Positions 13,022 through 25,155 of a stretch of DNA of 64,000 nt are shown here, in pieces. Below the pieces are notes generated by a model. The model worked only from the letters and a program-made list of their open reading frames with translations, was not told the DNA's origin and ran no database searches. Origin of the DNA: Corinectria fuckeliana (lineage: Eukaryota > Ascomycota > Sordariomycetes > Hypocreales > Nectriaceae). The stretch is taken from positions 248,001 through 312,000 of the forward strand of contig WPDH01000074.1 in assembly GCA_019137255.1 (NCBI GenBank), read 5' to 3'. The stretch's first letter is position 1, and each line of letters starts with the position of its first letter. The translations under genes and the position numbers were made by a program.

Positions 13022-13322
13022 CTTGCGCGACGGGTGTCCTTGACGGAGGATCGAAGAGATGCAAGGGGGAAAGACGAGGTAGAGTTGATGTTGATGTGAT
13101 GGATGAAGTGGCAACGACCAAGCGCGACACGAACAAGGCTCGGAAAATTGGGCATGTGGCTGGCCATCGACGATAACGATAAGGTTACAAAAGTGGCGCA
13201 CCAGCTACTTGTGCTGTGGCGTTACCTCAGCCTTGCAGCCTGGAAGATATTTGGTACCATAATTAACTTGTCGCGAACCAAACACTCATTTCTATCACCT
13301 TCATCTGCCACCAATCGCCAAC
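13022..13322. promoter_or_regulatory. Shared bidirectional promoter of clf1 and prp31
   Basis: Exactly 301 bp separate the two divergent ATG codons, so both promoters and both leaders must lie here. I see no TATA box or other element I would name with confidence. Confidence 0.75.
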
Positions 13323-15226
13323 ATGACGACAGTCGCAGACGACTTGCTCAACGACTTTGGCAGCTCCGGCGACGAGGCCAAGGATGCCGAAAACAATGGT
13401 CTCCTCAACGAGGACGAGTCCAACGGCGACGGCGACGCTATGGACGTGGACGGCGACGCAGAGGACAAGGACGACGGACTATACGACAAGCCGGAAAACG
13501 ACATGAAAGACATCGAAGATGCAGAGGCGACAAAGGCAAAGGTCGAGAAGATGCAGCTCGGCGCGGTCAAAGACGTGCGCAGCGTCGCAGGCCTGATGCA
13601 AACCCTGGAGCCGGTTCTCGAGGTTAGTACTCCCCCCCTCCAGGCCGCCGACATGGCGGTCGCGTCGTGATGGACGATTCGTTTACATCTTCTTTCTTGA
13701 GGGACAGCCCTGACATGTTGGTTCGGACGCTACAGAAAATCGCACAATATCGATCCCAAGTCGAGACGCAAAGCACCACGGTCGGAAACATCGAGGACCA
13801 TCCCGAGTACCACCTCCTCACACAGTCCAACAGCCTCTCGACCATGATCGACGGCGAGGTGGTCCTAGTGCACAAGTTCATCCGCGATCACTACTCGACC
13901 CGGTTCCCCGAACTAGAACGACTAGTCACGACCCCCCTCGAGTACGCCAAGGTGGTGACCATCCTCGGCAACGGCCCCATGGACTCAGAGAGCATCAAGG
14001 CGCTACAAACCTCGACAGACAACCCCTTGAAAACGAGTTTGAAGTCCGTGCTTGACGGCCCGTCTCTCATGATTGTAACTGTAGAGGCGACGACGTCCAA
14101 GGGCCGTGAGATGATGGCCGAGGAGCTACAGCGAGTGATCCAAGCGTGCCACATGGTCATCGCACTCCACAGGGCGAAGCAGACTTTGACGGAATACGTC
14201 CAGTCGCGCATGAACATATTTGCGCCGAACCTTACGGCCCTCATCGGCTCGCTTACAGCCGCGCAGCTCCTCAACGCCGCCGGTGGACTCACTGGCCTGT
14301 CCAAGACGCCAGCCTGCAACATTCCCTCCTGGGGCTCCAAGAAGAAGCAGTCGGGTCTAGCAACAAACATCGGCATTCGGCAGCAAGGATACCTCTACAA
14401 CTCGGAGATGATCCGGGGCATTCCCAACGACCTCAAGAAGCAGGCCATGAGAATCGTCTCCGCCAAGCTCGTCCTCGCGGCCCGAGTCGATCGCATCCAC
14501 TCGAGCGCCGATGGATCTACGGGAGAAGATCTGAAATCGGCTTGCCTGGAGCGACTGGAGAAGCTCACGGAACCGCCACCGAACAAGGGGCAGCGAGCCC
14601 TGCCAGTGCCGGACGACAAGCCCTCCCGAAAGCGAGGTGGACGACGCGCCCGCAAGGCCAAGGAGGCCCTCGCCATGACGGATCTGCGCAAGGCTCAGAA
14701 CAGGATGATCTTTGGCAAGGAGGAAAAGGAGGTCGGATACGGTACGGGCGAGAGCACGGTAGGCATGGGCATGATCGGACAAGCCAACGACGGCCGGATC
14801 CGTGGCATCCAGGTCGACCAGCGCACGAGGGCGAAGCTCGGCGTCAAGAACAAGGGCTGGGGCACAGCCAGCACCGTCGGCGGCGCAGCCTCGTCCATCG
14901 GCAGCTTCGGCCAGGCGGGCGGCATCGATCTTCGCGGCAAGGGCCTACGGGCCTCGGGCGTGGGCAGCACGGTGGGCTCGGCCACGGGCGGCACCGCGTC
15001 GTCGCTCGCCTTCACGCCGGTGCAGGGCCTCGAGCTCGTCGACCCCAAGATGCAGGCCGAGCTCAGCAAGAAGCGCAAGGCCGAGGAGGACCGGTGGTTC
15101 AAGGGTGGCACCTTCACCCAGGTCAGCGGCTCCGGCAGCGGGTTCAAGGTGCCGGACCTGCCGGCGGCGAAGCGGGTCGACACCGGGGTGACGAAGATGG
15201 GTCCTCCGGCGCCGCGGAAGTCATGA
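13323..15226 (+). CDS. prp31: U4/U6 snRNP factor Prp31
   Basis: Exons 13323-13622 and 13736-15226 give 596 residues; the intron is 113 nt (GTTAGT donor, TACAG acceptor). The junction reads LEPVLE|KIAQYRSQ, restoring the conserved helix. The N-terminus is acidic. The NOP domain covers roughly residues 190-330, with HRAKQTLTEYVQSRMNIFAPN, a GSLTAAQLLNAAGGL segment and IRQQGYLYNSEMI. A basic stretch (KPSRKRGGRRARKAKE) follows, then a Gly/Ser-rich C-terminus. Prp31 binds the U4 snRNA 5' stem-loop together with the 15.5K protein and bridges the U4/U6 and U5 snRNPs in the nucleus. The open frame begins upstream inside the intron, so the first exon is essential for a correct model. Confidence 0.94.
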
Positions 15227-15872
15227 TGAGGCTACAGTAACTGGGATTGGGGAAACGATCACGGGCATGTCGCTAGAGGGTGGAGGACCACATCGATTAC
15301 CAACGATTACCATCACCATTACAACATGCTATAAGTTAGCATACCGAGAGATGGGTATATCTGCGAGGGATAGTTACTAGGGCACGAGGGATCGTAGGCG
15401 AACAAGGCGTTCGGGGGAACAACCTCACTAGGTTAACTGGTCCTGCTACATGGCACAGTTAGACAACCAGCTATTTCTGTACTGTTTTAAGAAAAAGAAA
15501 GTACTTGGTACCACCATGATGTAATACTACGTCGAAGCATGCGCAATAGTTGACCCTATGATTGCTTTTTCTCTCCCGGCTCGCGGCAAGCTAGCTGCCT
15601 CGGAGAAGGGGACAAGACGGTCGGTATAACGCATCATTATTCCGATTGATGGCAGTTGGTCGATCGACGCCGCGATCCGTCACCCGGGAAGGAGAGGGGT
15701 GGATGTGACACAGCCAGCCCTGCAGGTGCAGATATCAGATCTCGCAAAACGCGGAGGAACGACACCGAGGTGGTCGAAGATCTACCGCACATCCTGTCAC
15801 GCTTGGCGTTGAAGGCTGGGGGGACGAACGACGATCATCTAGGGTAGGGAAAATCAAGTTTGAGCCGCCAGT

Positions 15873-15897
15873 GGATGGATGGATGGGTGGATGGATG
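15873..15897. repeat. GGAT microsatellite
   Basis: Six tetranucleotide units, with one GGGT variant in the middle, in noncoding sequence downstream of prp31. Confidence 0.75.
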
Positions 15898-17550
15898 CTA
15901 CTATGTATTCGTATAAGCTTCCATTCGTAAAAATGGCGGACGGATATGATCAGCCCGTGCCGTGGTAGCTAGGGGGGAACCAGCAAGTGAACTACGGTAC
16001 ATACTGACACGCATTCCTGAACGGCCGGAAGACTTTCACCGCTAGAAGACAGTTGTCTCAGAGCACCGGCCATGGGGACGGCTTGCACTACGTCGACAAG
16101 CGCGAACAATATGGCGTGAGTATGGGCACGGGCTCAATAAGGTCCATCTCGGGTGGCGACCCAACGGCTAGTAGACTCCTCTCAGGCAGTTTAGTCGCCA
16201 GGCTGCGCGTTCGCGTTGATGGCATGAAGGAAGGGGGGATGGGATATTGGATCTTGAGCCATCCGCGCGTGTTCGTCAAGGGTCATGTCGCAAGCCGTGT
16301 CCCGAGCCGACATTTGGTCAGCCGTGAATGGATAAGCTAACTACCTAGCCCAACCGGGCGGCAGGCCTTGCGAACCGAACCAAAGAAGGAATGGCGGTGA
16401 CATTTTGCTAGTCAACATTGTTTCGTCTCTTCTCGGAAGGAAATAAAGGAGAATGCTATGACGTCGATGAGCCACCAGGAGGGCGGGGATTAACTATCTA
16501 CATACATAGTAGCAAGCCGTGCTCTCGTTGAGACGGAGAGACGAAGAAACAGGGGATGGAGAAACTCTTGGATTCTAGAAGGCCGGGACTTGCAGGATGG
16601 GAATGGTGGATTTCGGGGATTATGTAGCAGTAGGTGTCCATGCAGAGTTGCTGAATGAGCTCGGCAAAACCCCCCTTAACTGAATCCCCAACAAAACACC
16701 GAATATTGGATACGTGGAACCTGAGAAACGATCGCGATGTCGTTGCTCGGTGAGTGGCAGCGAGACTTGGACTATTATGACATCATCTACTTTGCAGTAG
16801 AGACGGGCGTTTCGGGTTTGGGCGCAAATCCCAGTTGTTCTGTTTGAGAGCATCGAGATTCATCAAAATGGATTTCTGAACTAGTTTCCACTTGGTGAAG
16901 CTCCGACGAAGGGACGGAGTTGATCTTCCCAGCATCGTCATCGAAGCCATCTCCGACTCGGCCGGATAGGCAGGTAGTCAGAACGGTACCTGACAATCGA
17001 TGCCAAGGACGGATGGCTTGAAGGGTTGATGGTTGATGGTCACGCGGGGGCCAGAAAAGTGGCACTGATGTGGTAAATAGGTCTCTACGACAGAATAAGT
17101 CGATCGCTTTTGACTTATGCAACCCTGATATATGTCGACATACTTATGTCACCCCCCTTTTCGTGTGCCACCTTTTCTGGCCTCCGCGTGATGGTTGACC
17201 GCATTTTCGCAGGGCAAAGTAAAGTGCCTGCTGATACGTACTCTGTCGATCAGCGGGGCACGCCTTGCTGAGAAAAACATGGTCTTCTGAGTTATTCTGC
17301 CTTTTCCCCCCAAGTCGGTCCGGGGGGAAGAGAAAGTTGAGGGCCAAAAAGGAGGGGCGTGTTGCAAAGTTGGCCCACGAGCCACAGAGGGGGACGGCGG
17401 GCGCGTGAGGCTGGTCCCAGCAGGTATCCACAAGGCATGCAAGCTAAGCCCAGGGACACGCAAAGATCCGATCCCCCGCGTAAGTTGAGATCTCGAGCGA
17501 ACGTCGTTGACTCCATGCCCGTAGCCGCAGGCTGCATGGGAATAGTGGGT

Positions 17551-17575
17551 CCAGTCCAGTCCAGTCCAGTCCAGT
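17551..17575. repeat. (CCAGT)5 pentanucleotide repeat
   Basis: Five perfect copies in tandem. The repeat keeps several overlapping minus-strand frames open (a Trp-Thr-Gly-Leu-Asp pattern), which explains the misleading 130-163-codon frames at this place. Confidence 0.85.
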
Positions 17576-19970
17576 GACCAGTTTGACCCCTCCCTCGATA
17601 TCCTGGAAACCGGGTCCGTCCGCCGCCTTCGAGTTGCCAAACTTGGCGCCCAAGGCTCGTTTTCATGGGAAAGCTAAGTCGGTCCAAGTCAATGGGGCTA
17701 CTAAGTAGATCGTAGCCTGCTTGGTCTCAGCGTTTCTACAGCGTCGGGGCCCGAATCTTGTCGGGAAAGGCACGGCACGGTACAACACAACACGGGACAA
17801 ACACAAGACAGCAGTCGCAAGCAATGACCATTCGTGACGACAGGGACTTTTTCACGTTCAATTGCTCCGCGACTGGCTGACACTCGGCGGAGTTTGTTCC
17901 AAATTCAAAAAGTCGGCAGATATGTGGTGCTGTCTGTAATATCAATTGCCGATTGACTGAAGGCCCCCCCCAGACATTAGTTGCCACCATGAATCGATCT
18001 GGGTCTGGAATCACGACAGTTTCCGAGTTCCTGTAGACTTGAACTGTACTGCGAAGCGTAACTACGACGTGGGTGTAAAGTATTTGTACAGCAATCACTG
18101 TACCGGAATGGAGGAGCGGGGTGGGTGTCCTATTCTGCGGGCGCTGCATGGAACCAGCAAGCAAGCTTGACATATTTGACGTGCGTGCTGGGCGGCTTTC
18201 CCGTCAACGAAGCAACGAACCGAGGACCCTGAACGAAAGAAAGACAAAAAGCCATCCCGCGGCCTTGGGCTCGGCGCCACGACAGGAAGATGGTGCTGCA
18301 AAACGAGGAGGGGGAGGGCGACAGGCCCGGAGCAAATCGACCGGAAGGGATGCTCGAATCCCTGGTAAATGCGAACCGGGTGCACGTCTCACGACAACGG
18401 TGTCCTGTCAACTTGCCGTCATGGAAGGGTAAGGGTGGAACGGGGGATAGGGACAAGGGTGTAGGGAAAGGAGGGACAGAGGCGGGGAAGATCAGGAAAA
18501 CCATGTCGCAAGGCCATGGTGTTGTGCAAGAATTGCATCCCCAAGGCGTCCTTGCAGGCTTGCATCCCTCGTGGGCCGTGGCTCGTGGAGGAGGATGGAT
18601 GAGGAGGAGGAGGTGGCTCTAACACTGCGAAGTGTGTCTGCAGTGTCTGTGTTCCCGCCGTCCTGTTTGTCAGGTCAGGGTAATGCAATAGCCGACAGGG
18701 TACTTACATAGTGAGGTGATGATGCTAGGTTGGGATGAAAGCGGGGACAATTCATTCCGTCGTGGTACGAAATACATGCGTATGTGGTGTTGTGGTTGTG
18801 CCTGTGTGTGTCGTGTCGCACAAGAGTCTCCACTGGCAGCCTCCGGAAACGTGATACAAGATATGGAGTATCTACATAGTTAGATTGACGAATAGCGGCA
18901 GGGTCGGGAGGGAATAAGCTCAGAGACTGTACTTTATACATAGGACGTACCGAGGCTGGCACAAGCTTGACTTTACCAGAGAGGCCCCCCTGCCTGCAAT
19001 GCCTTGGAAGTCAGCCAAAGCCTCCAACGCCTCCAAAGCCTCAAATGTAACCCGACCCGGGGCCGGGACCCTCCTCCGCGCCGAAAATCCAAGACCCCGA
19101 AGCGCAAGGCGAACCGGAGGACGGCGAAGGCAGAGATATAGAGTTTCCGACCGGCTTACTCAACAGTGGGACGATGGCGCCAGGCTAGACGAAGAGTACA
19201 CAGACACAGAGACAAGACACAAAGAGAGCCAGCCTGACTATGTACTCTGATTAGTTAGTTAGGCCGTGCCAGCAAGCACAAAGGATACGTAAGAAAATCA
19301 GTAGAACGGCCGACGAGCGGACTTTTTTTCGTTTCGTTTCGCTTCGCCCCCGGAGTTGAGTGTGGGCCTCGGCGAGTTGACGCTGGCAGCGGCTGGTGAG
19401 AGAGAAGGCGAAAGGCAAAAGGCAAAGGCAAACAGGTTGCGGGCTTTTTGAATTGCGGCCTGCACAGCTGATTAACAAGCTATGTCGTAATTATGTGTTG
19501 CTGCGATTTTTGACACTTGGCTTCCTTGCTTGACGGACGACAAACTCGCCTCTTGCTTTCTCTGGCTCTGGCGCTGGCGTTGGCGTCGCCTTCAAGTTTT
19601 GTGCCGGGCATGATCAATGAATGATGGATTACTGATGCTAGTGCGGCCAATGCAGCCAACGCAGCCAATGCTTTTGTTGGCACTGGTGCCGGCCCACTTG
19701 CCCACTCGTCTGGATTTTCCCTCCGATCTCCCCGATTATTGGTCGGCGGCTAATAGCTGGACCCTGCGGAAGGGCGACCCTTGGAAGCGTCAAAGGGCCC
19801 AGGGGACTTTGCTGCCCGCTCCCCGCCGTCTCCACTGGATAAATACAGGTTAGCTCAAGGGGGTGGGGTCGGTCAGTGAGTGAGCCTCTATCCGGACATA
19901 ATTAGTAAGTATGTACATGCCTACGTGCATACGGACAACTGTTAGACTGATCCTCCGTCAACAATACCTA

Positions 19971-19991
19971 GTCCTCAGTCCTCAGTCCTCA
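19971..19991. repeat. (GTCCTCA)3 tandem repeat
   Basis: Three perfect 7-base copies in noncoding sequence. A related 7-base repeat with a different unit lies 160 bases downstream. Confidence 0.75.
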
Positions 19992-20150
19992 CCGTCCCCT
20001 TGGCCGGCGCCTGCACACCGGGCTTGATGATAGTGACGTGACACTTTGTCCCTACCCCACGGGCCATGAAGCGGGGGGTCCCAGGCACTGCAGTCTGTGC
20101 TCGTCTGTATCCCTCTAACTTTGTGTACCACTCTAACGAGTTGAGTTGGG

Positions 20151-20175
20151 CCTCAAGCCTCAAGCCTCAAGCCTC
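20151..20175. repeat. (CCTCAAG)3.6 tandem repeat
   Basis: Three perfect 7-base units and a partial fourth, noncoding. Confidence 0.75.
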
Positions 20176-22542
20176 TAACCAGCTGGGGGACTCGACCTCC
20201 CCCAAGCCTCGGTCGTCCTCTGGTTGGCTCTCCCGTCCAGGTTTGCCTTTGCGGGAAACCTAATTCACTGCTGACGGAGATCGTCGCCGCCAATTATCAA
20301 TCAACCGGTTCCGCGGCGACTCCGCCTCTCGCCCATCCATGCCCGACATCCTTGCCTTTAAAGAGCCCTTAATTGCGTTCTGCTTGACGGGACGTTCGGG
20401 TCTTTTCGAAACGGGCAGGGTTGTAGCCACGTTGAACGAGATGGGAAACTCTGCATGAAATATATGGGTCTAGTGAGGGCTCTCCCGTCTCTTGTGCTTG
20501 TCCGATAATCGATATGATTGCTGGTCATTTGGAAAAGGGCACTGGCGAATTTCCATGCGGACTCATGAAGACGACTGTCAGGGTCCGACTTGTTGTCAGG
20601 AGCCTGACGTCACCATGGTGTGACTTGGGAGGGTCAAAGGAGCCTCGGGGCTCTTAGCCCCCCCGACCGGGGCTGGTACAATCTCATCAGCCGTCACCAT
20701 GACGCTAGAGTTAGGAGCATTTGACAGAGGCACGTATGTACACAGTACGTAGTGATTACGGAAGGAGGGATCGAGATCGTGAGAAGTGGGTAGTGGGAAC
20801 CGGGAAGTCAGGGTCCAGTCCAGGCACCACCGGAGTAGTGCTCCGTATGTTGTATAAGCTGACGCGCCTCGGTCGCGACACGGCGACCGACCGGCCGGCG
20901 GTTGCGCTCTAGCATGTCCGCGACATGGCCGGTTGGTCCAGTTGGAGGTGTTGATAGGGTCACAGAAGGGACTTGGAACAGCAGCGTTCGAAACAAGTTG
21001 AACGAATCTTGCGACAGCCGCCCCTCAAAAGGACAGTTGGCGTGATTGTTAGTTGAGGCTTAGAGGAAACGACGGCAGGGTATGATTGACATGATCGTGT
21101 ATGTACATACATACATATGCGCGAACTGGACTCGGGAAGTGGGAAGAACATCCATCAACTTGAATAAGCCACACACGCGGTAGAGGAGCTTAAGGAGGTA
21201 TGAGTACCCGAGATATACATGTCTCGCACGGCGACAGGGCACTTAGGCCAAAGGTCAGCCGGAAGTTGAGAGGGGATAATGCACCTGTTCAGCCCGCCCG
21301 CCAGCCGGACCCTTGGAGGACACCCTCCCTGCCCTTGCAGTTGCTCTCTCTCAGAGAGTCGCTTGCTTGCATTTCTGGGCGCGCCTCCTGGACCAAAAGG
21401 AGAAGACGCTTGCAGGCCTTTGCCTTTGCCTCCGCTCTCCATCCTTTCATAAATACTTATTCAACAACCCATGTCCCTTGGGGAGATGGCCCCACACACA
21501 CCGGCTGACCTGCTCCCCCTCGCCCCCCCATCCCGGTCTAAATAACCCCCGGCCCACCTCCCACACGATGGGAGCGGGAGCTTGGGAGCTTGGGATTTTT
21601 CGGCCCAGGCAAGGGCAAGGCAGGGCAGAGAGAGAACAAGGGGAGGGGCGTGGCCCCACCTGGCCCCACTCATGGCCCATGGACGACCTAAATTTTTTTA
21701 GTTTGTTCTTTCTCTCTTGCGATTCCTCTCTCTTTTTTTTTGTTCTCGTTCTGATTCTGGATTCCATCGATCGATGATCCCCTGGACACTTCAGGGAAGA
21801 CAGGGGTGGAGGGGTTGTTCCATGCAACAGGAAAGTGCCCCATTTTAGAGTACTCGCACACCCACAACGCCCAACATGTTCGACACGCCCCCTCAGACAC
21901 GCATAACTCTTTGTACATACCGTTCTCAATGCATTCTCCCATTTTCCCATTTTCTCCGTCTTCAATTTGCCTCTCCACTTTCCCACCTCTCCCCCACTTT
22001 CCCTACTTACGCCCCGTGGCTCTTGTCAATTGTGGTTCCTTGTGGCGCTTGCCCTGGGCGTTTCCCAGTTTCCTTTCCTCTCGCTCCACGCTAACCGATC
22101 CACGGTCCCTGGATCCCATGTACTTTCTGCTTTCTACTTTCTACTTTGCCCACTCCCCCGTCCATCTGTAACTATACCTGGGCTTGCATAGTATGTACCT
22201 GCTTACTTGATTTGAGACGGTTCGAAAACCTAATAAAGCTCCACGAGCCCTGCCTGCTTCCTTTGTGCTTGGCTTCGCCTTGCCGTGTCTTGCCCTGAAC
22301 CCCAAAGCGACGTACTCTCCACCAAGGACTAAGTATCCGTATCATTATCATCCTCCTTCCTACGCCTCACCTTCCTCCTCATTTACAACCTCAATCGTCA
22401 CACCTTCTCGTCCTAGAAGCTCACACTCACCCTCTTGGCTCTATTGCTTCATTCTTTCTTCTACCAACGTCGCCTACCGAGTTAATTCTTCTCTGTTCTG
22501 CCCTTGTCTTTGCCTGGCTTGAGCGCATCCCAATCTCGCATT

Positions 22543-22566
22543 CCTCGCATCCTCGCATCCTCGCAT
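22543..22566. repeat. (CCTCGCAT)3 tandem repeat in a probable leader
   Basis: Three perfect 8-base units with degenerate copies on both sides, about 720 bases upstream of the C2H2 ATG, inside the C/T-rich stretch I take to be its leader. Confidence 0.75.
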
Positions 22567-22655
22567 CCTCATCGCCCTGCAGGCTCCCGCCTTCGCTTCA
22601 ACATTGGCCTCTGCTTTTCTCTTCTGGGACTGTCCATCTGCTCATCCAGCGCCAT

Positions 22656-22733
22656 ATGCTACATGCTGCATCTAAACTCGCCGCTACATGTGCCAGACGC
22701 CCAAGAAGCTTGTGCTCATTCGCTCTTCACTAA
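22656..22733 (+). other. Short upstream ORF in the C2H2 leader
   Basis: ATG-started frame of 25 codons with an in-frame stop, about 550 bases before the main ATG. A second ATG overlaps it out of frame. If the leader is unspliced here, this could reduce initiation at the main start. Presence is seen directly; a role is only a possibility. Confidence 0.3.
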
Positions 22734-23288
22734 CACCATCGACACCGTCTCCAATCCTACGCATACAGCCATCACGATTGCCGGTTGCGAACTTCGATCA
22801 TCCCCGACCGTTCGTCTCCTTGTACTCTCGCTAGATACGCTCCTCAATACCATCACCACAACCGTTTTTTCATAACTTCATCGAAGACAACAAGAAGAAG
22901 GAAAGGAAACTGGAACGTGCCCAAGAAAGGAGCAGCTCTTTTCTTCTTCTTGTAAGACACCGACGATACTTTGACTCTGCCCTCGAGTTGCCTGGCCCTA
23001 ATTTTTTTATTTTACCTCCTAGCTTCCAAGCTCCTCAGGCTCTCGGCCTCAAGCTCTCAAGCTCCTAAAGCTTCACGGTTTCTCCAGTGGCACGCCCCTG
23101 CTTTCGCCTGGCACCCGGTCACTTCTACCTATCCCTTGCCAGCGCCCTCCCAGAGACCTTGCCTCGTTCTACTTCGCCTCACTTCACCTCACCGTCTACC
23201 TTAAACCACCAAGCCCGCTGCTTCTGGTTTCCCAAGTTCTCACGAACAGAGCTCCCTTCAAACCCGCACGCTCCCTCCCTTCTCCGCC

Positions 23289-24191
23289 ATGCACGCTAGA
23301 GACGCCTCAGGCCGACAGGTCTCGCTACTCAACGATGACAGCTCCAGCTCCAGCTATCTGACCCATCGCCCTCAGCGTCCCCTTAGCTACCAATCCGCCC
23401 ACGGTTACACGCAACAATATTCATCTGGAAGCGCTTCTTCTTCTCCCAACACCCCCGAGCTGCTGCGTTCCGATTCCTACGACTCGCAAGCAAGTAGCGA
23501 TCCCGTCTCGCCATTGACTCCTAGCGTCGACTATTACCCGCGACAGCAATCCATCTACTCCATACCCCACGAGTACGGTGTCGATGCCCCATCGGCTAAG
23601 CCCGCATACGCCGAGAGCGCTCGCTCCGCATCCTTTGACGACGATCTCTCCAACCAGGCCGCCACGTCGCCCATGCCTGACCGGCCTAGCAAACGCTACC
23701 CTTGTCGCTACCGTGATAGTCACGGCTGCGACAAGACTTTCACCACGTCAGGTCACGCCTCGCGCCACTCCAAGATACACACCGCTGAGAAGGCTGTCCA
23801 CTGCACCTTTCCGGGTTGTCAAAAGAAGTTCACTCGTGCCGACAACATGAAGCAACATCTCGAGACGCACTACAAGGAAAAGTCCCGTTCTTCGAGCCAA
23901 CGCACTCATAAGCCATCACTCGCCGAGGCTCGTCGCAACTCTTCGTCAGGGCGCAGCACCGCATCTAGTCGCTCAGCTGCTCCCCGGGAATCCAAGTCCC
24001 ACTGGGAAACCACGAGCCAGCAGTATCCTCTTCCCACTCCCCCGCAGCCCTCACCGAATGTTGCCAGTGGGGCATGGGACATGCGCGGACTCAACCTGCC
24101 CCTGCTGAACCGCCCAGTCGCTGGTAGAACCCCTAGTGGCCTGGACGCTCTGGCAATGGCTGTCGCCTGTCAGGAAGGCGGTGATTGTTGA
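23289..24191 (+). CDS. Two-finger C2H2 transcription factor (Nrg1-like finger type)
   Basis: Intronless, 300 residues, first ATG of the frame. Residues 1-130 are Ser/Tyr/Pro-rich and disordered. Finger 1 uses C139, C147, H160 and H164, with an unusually wide C-x7-C spacing; finger 2 uses C172, C177, H190 and H194. The core FTTSGHASRHSKIH followed by FTRADNMKQHLETH resembles the fungal Nrg1/Com2-type finger pair (FTTSGHLARH, FSRQDNCMQH). In yeasts that class binds short C-rich sites and represses or modulates stress and morphogenesis genes in the nucleus. The tail is Ser/Arg-rich, then Pro-rich. The long C/T-rich upstream region suggests a long leader with upstream ORFs. DNA-binding type is clear; the regulatory role is inferred. 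Confidence 0.88.
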   Translation: MHARDASGRQVSLLNDDSSSSSYLTHRPQRPLSYQSAHGYTQQYSSGSASSSPNTPELLRSDSYDSQASSDPVSPLTPSVDYYPRQQSIYSIPHEYGVDAPSAKPAYAESARSASFDDDLSNQAATSPMPDRPSKRYPCRYRDSHGCDKTFTTSGHASRHSKIHTAEKAVHCTFPGCQKKFTRADNMKQHLETHYKEKSRSSSQRTHKPSLAEARRNSSSGRSTASSRSAAPRESKSHWETTSQQYPLPTPPQPSPNVASGAWDMRGLNLPLLNRPVAGRTPSGLDALAMAVACQEGGDC

Positions 24192-25155
24192 GTGCTCAGC
24201 TCTGACAACCCCTCAATACACATTCGGCCTCACTCTTTACCATACCATCTATCACCTCACCGCAAACGCTCTAGTGATAATCCTAATTCCACTCACCCAC
24301 CACGCCGAACATCACCCCCTGATCCTCACCGCAGTCAAACTTCACATCTCAAAGCATATACGATACTCCCCCTCACACACGAAGCATGATATTTATTTCC
24401 CCATTGTCGACTACCTGATCTCGCTGCCTGTGGGATGTACGAATACACGATGGCCAACCTCGAGGGATAGGCGCTTATGTCTTTCTTATTTTCTAGTTGT
24501 TTACTTGGTGCTTTGCTTTTCATGGGATTTACGAACATGGGCGGTGGCTAAAAATACACGAAATGGCGCCTATCATGAATTTATTTCCTATCTCATCTGG
24601 TTTTTAGATATGACGACAGGAAACCAAGGGGATCTTCCCTGGAGAAAAAGGGCACGGCGTTTGGAGAGTTTGTTTGTTTTTCTCATCCCAATATTGTGGG
24701 ATGGCAGCGTCGAGGCGCATGCGATGGGCACAAGCCTCTCTCATGACGAGGAACATGATTACTCTGGGGCTTCACTGAGGCTTATGGGCGATTTGTGCCC
24801 TCGGCCGGATGCGCCTCGAGTATATAGCTGCACCTTTGCCGACACATTCGGTGACCTGGTTTTGCACGTTTGTTTTATATAGTTGAAGGCCCTTGATAGA
24901 GAGGCGCTTCGATGGACCGAATTGATACCATCTTGATCTTCGCTTGAAGTTGTAGAATCCCATTGCTCTTCTAAGTCTTTCTTGAGTTGTCTAGGAACCC
25001 CCGACTTCATGGCCATCGTGATTGTCGTGAGCTGGTCATGAGTTTCATGGGAGTGGAAGTATATACAAGTAAACGTGCGCAAACCCCATCTACACTCCTC
25101 CACGGATCACTCTCCCTCTCAGCGCCTGGAACGTGCGAGAGCGCTCCACATGCAA
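24192..25155. other. Convergent 3' regions
   Basis: The C2H2 gene and acetate kinase end tail to tail here. The sequence should be mostly 3' untranslated region; no further gene is visible. An apparent 248-codon frame (24136-24882) starts inside the C2H2 gene in another frame and has no family resemblance. Confidence 0.6.

Larger units (their letters stand above)
15227..23288. other. 8-kb gene-poor interval
   Basis: Between prp31 and the C2H2 gene I recognise no protein. Open frames here are short, overlap on several frames and have no splice pattern or family residues. The last kilobase (about 22200-23288) is strongly C/T-rich and is probably the long leader of the C2H2 gene; it contains at least one short upstream ORF (22656-22733, 25 codons). 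Short tandem repeats at 15873, 17551, 19971, 20151 and 22543 are listed separately. Long noncoding RNA genes cannot be excluded. Confidence 0.6.

Noticed and set aside
14146..15240. 364-codon plus-strand frame overlapping prp31
   Set aside because: It lies in another frame of the GC-rich prp31 coding exon and has Arg/Gly/His/Gln-rich composition typical of shadow frames.
17149..17640. 163-codon minus-strand frame
   Set aside because: It is kept open partly by the CCAGT repeat; three overlapping frames show the same Trp-Thr-Gly pattern.
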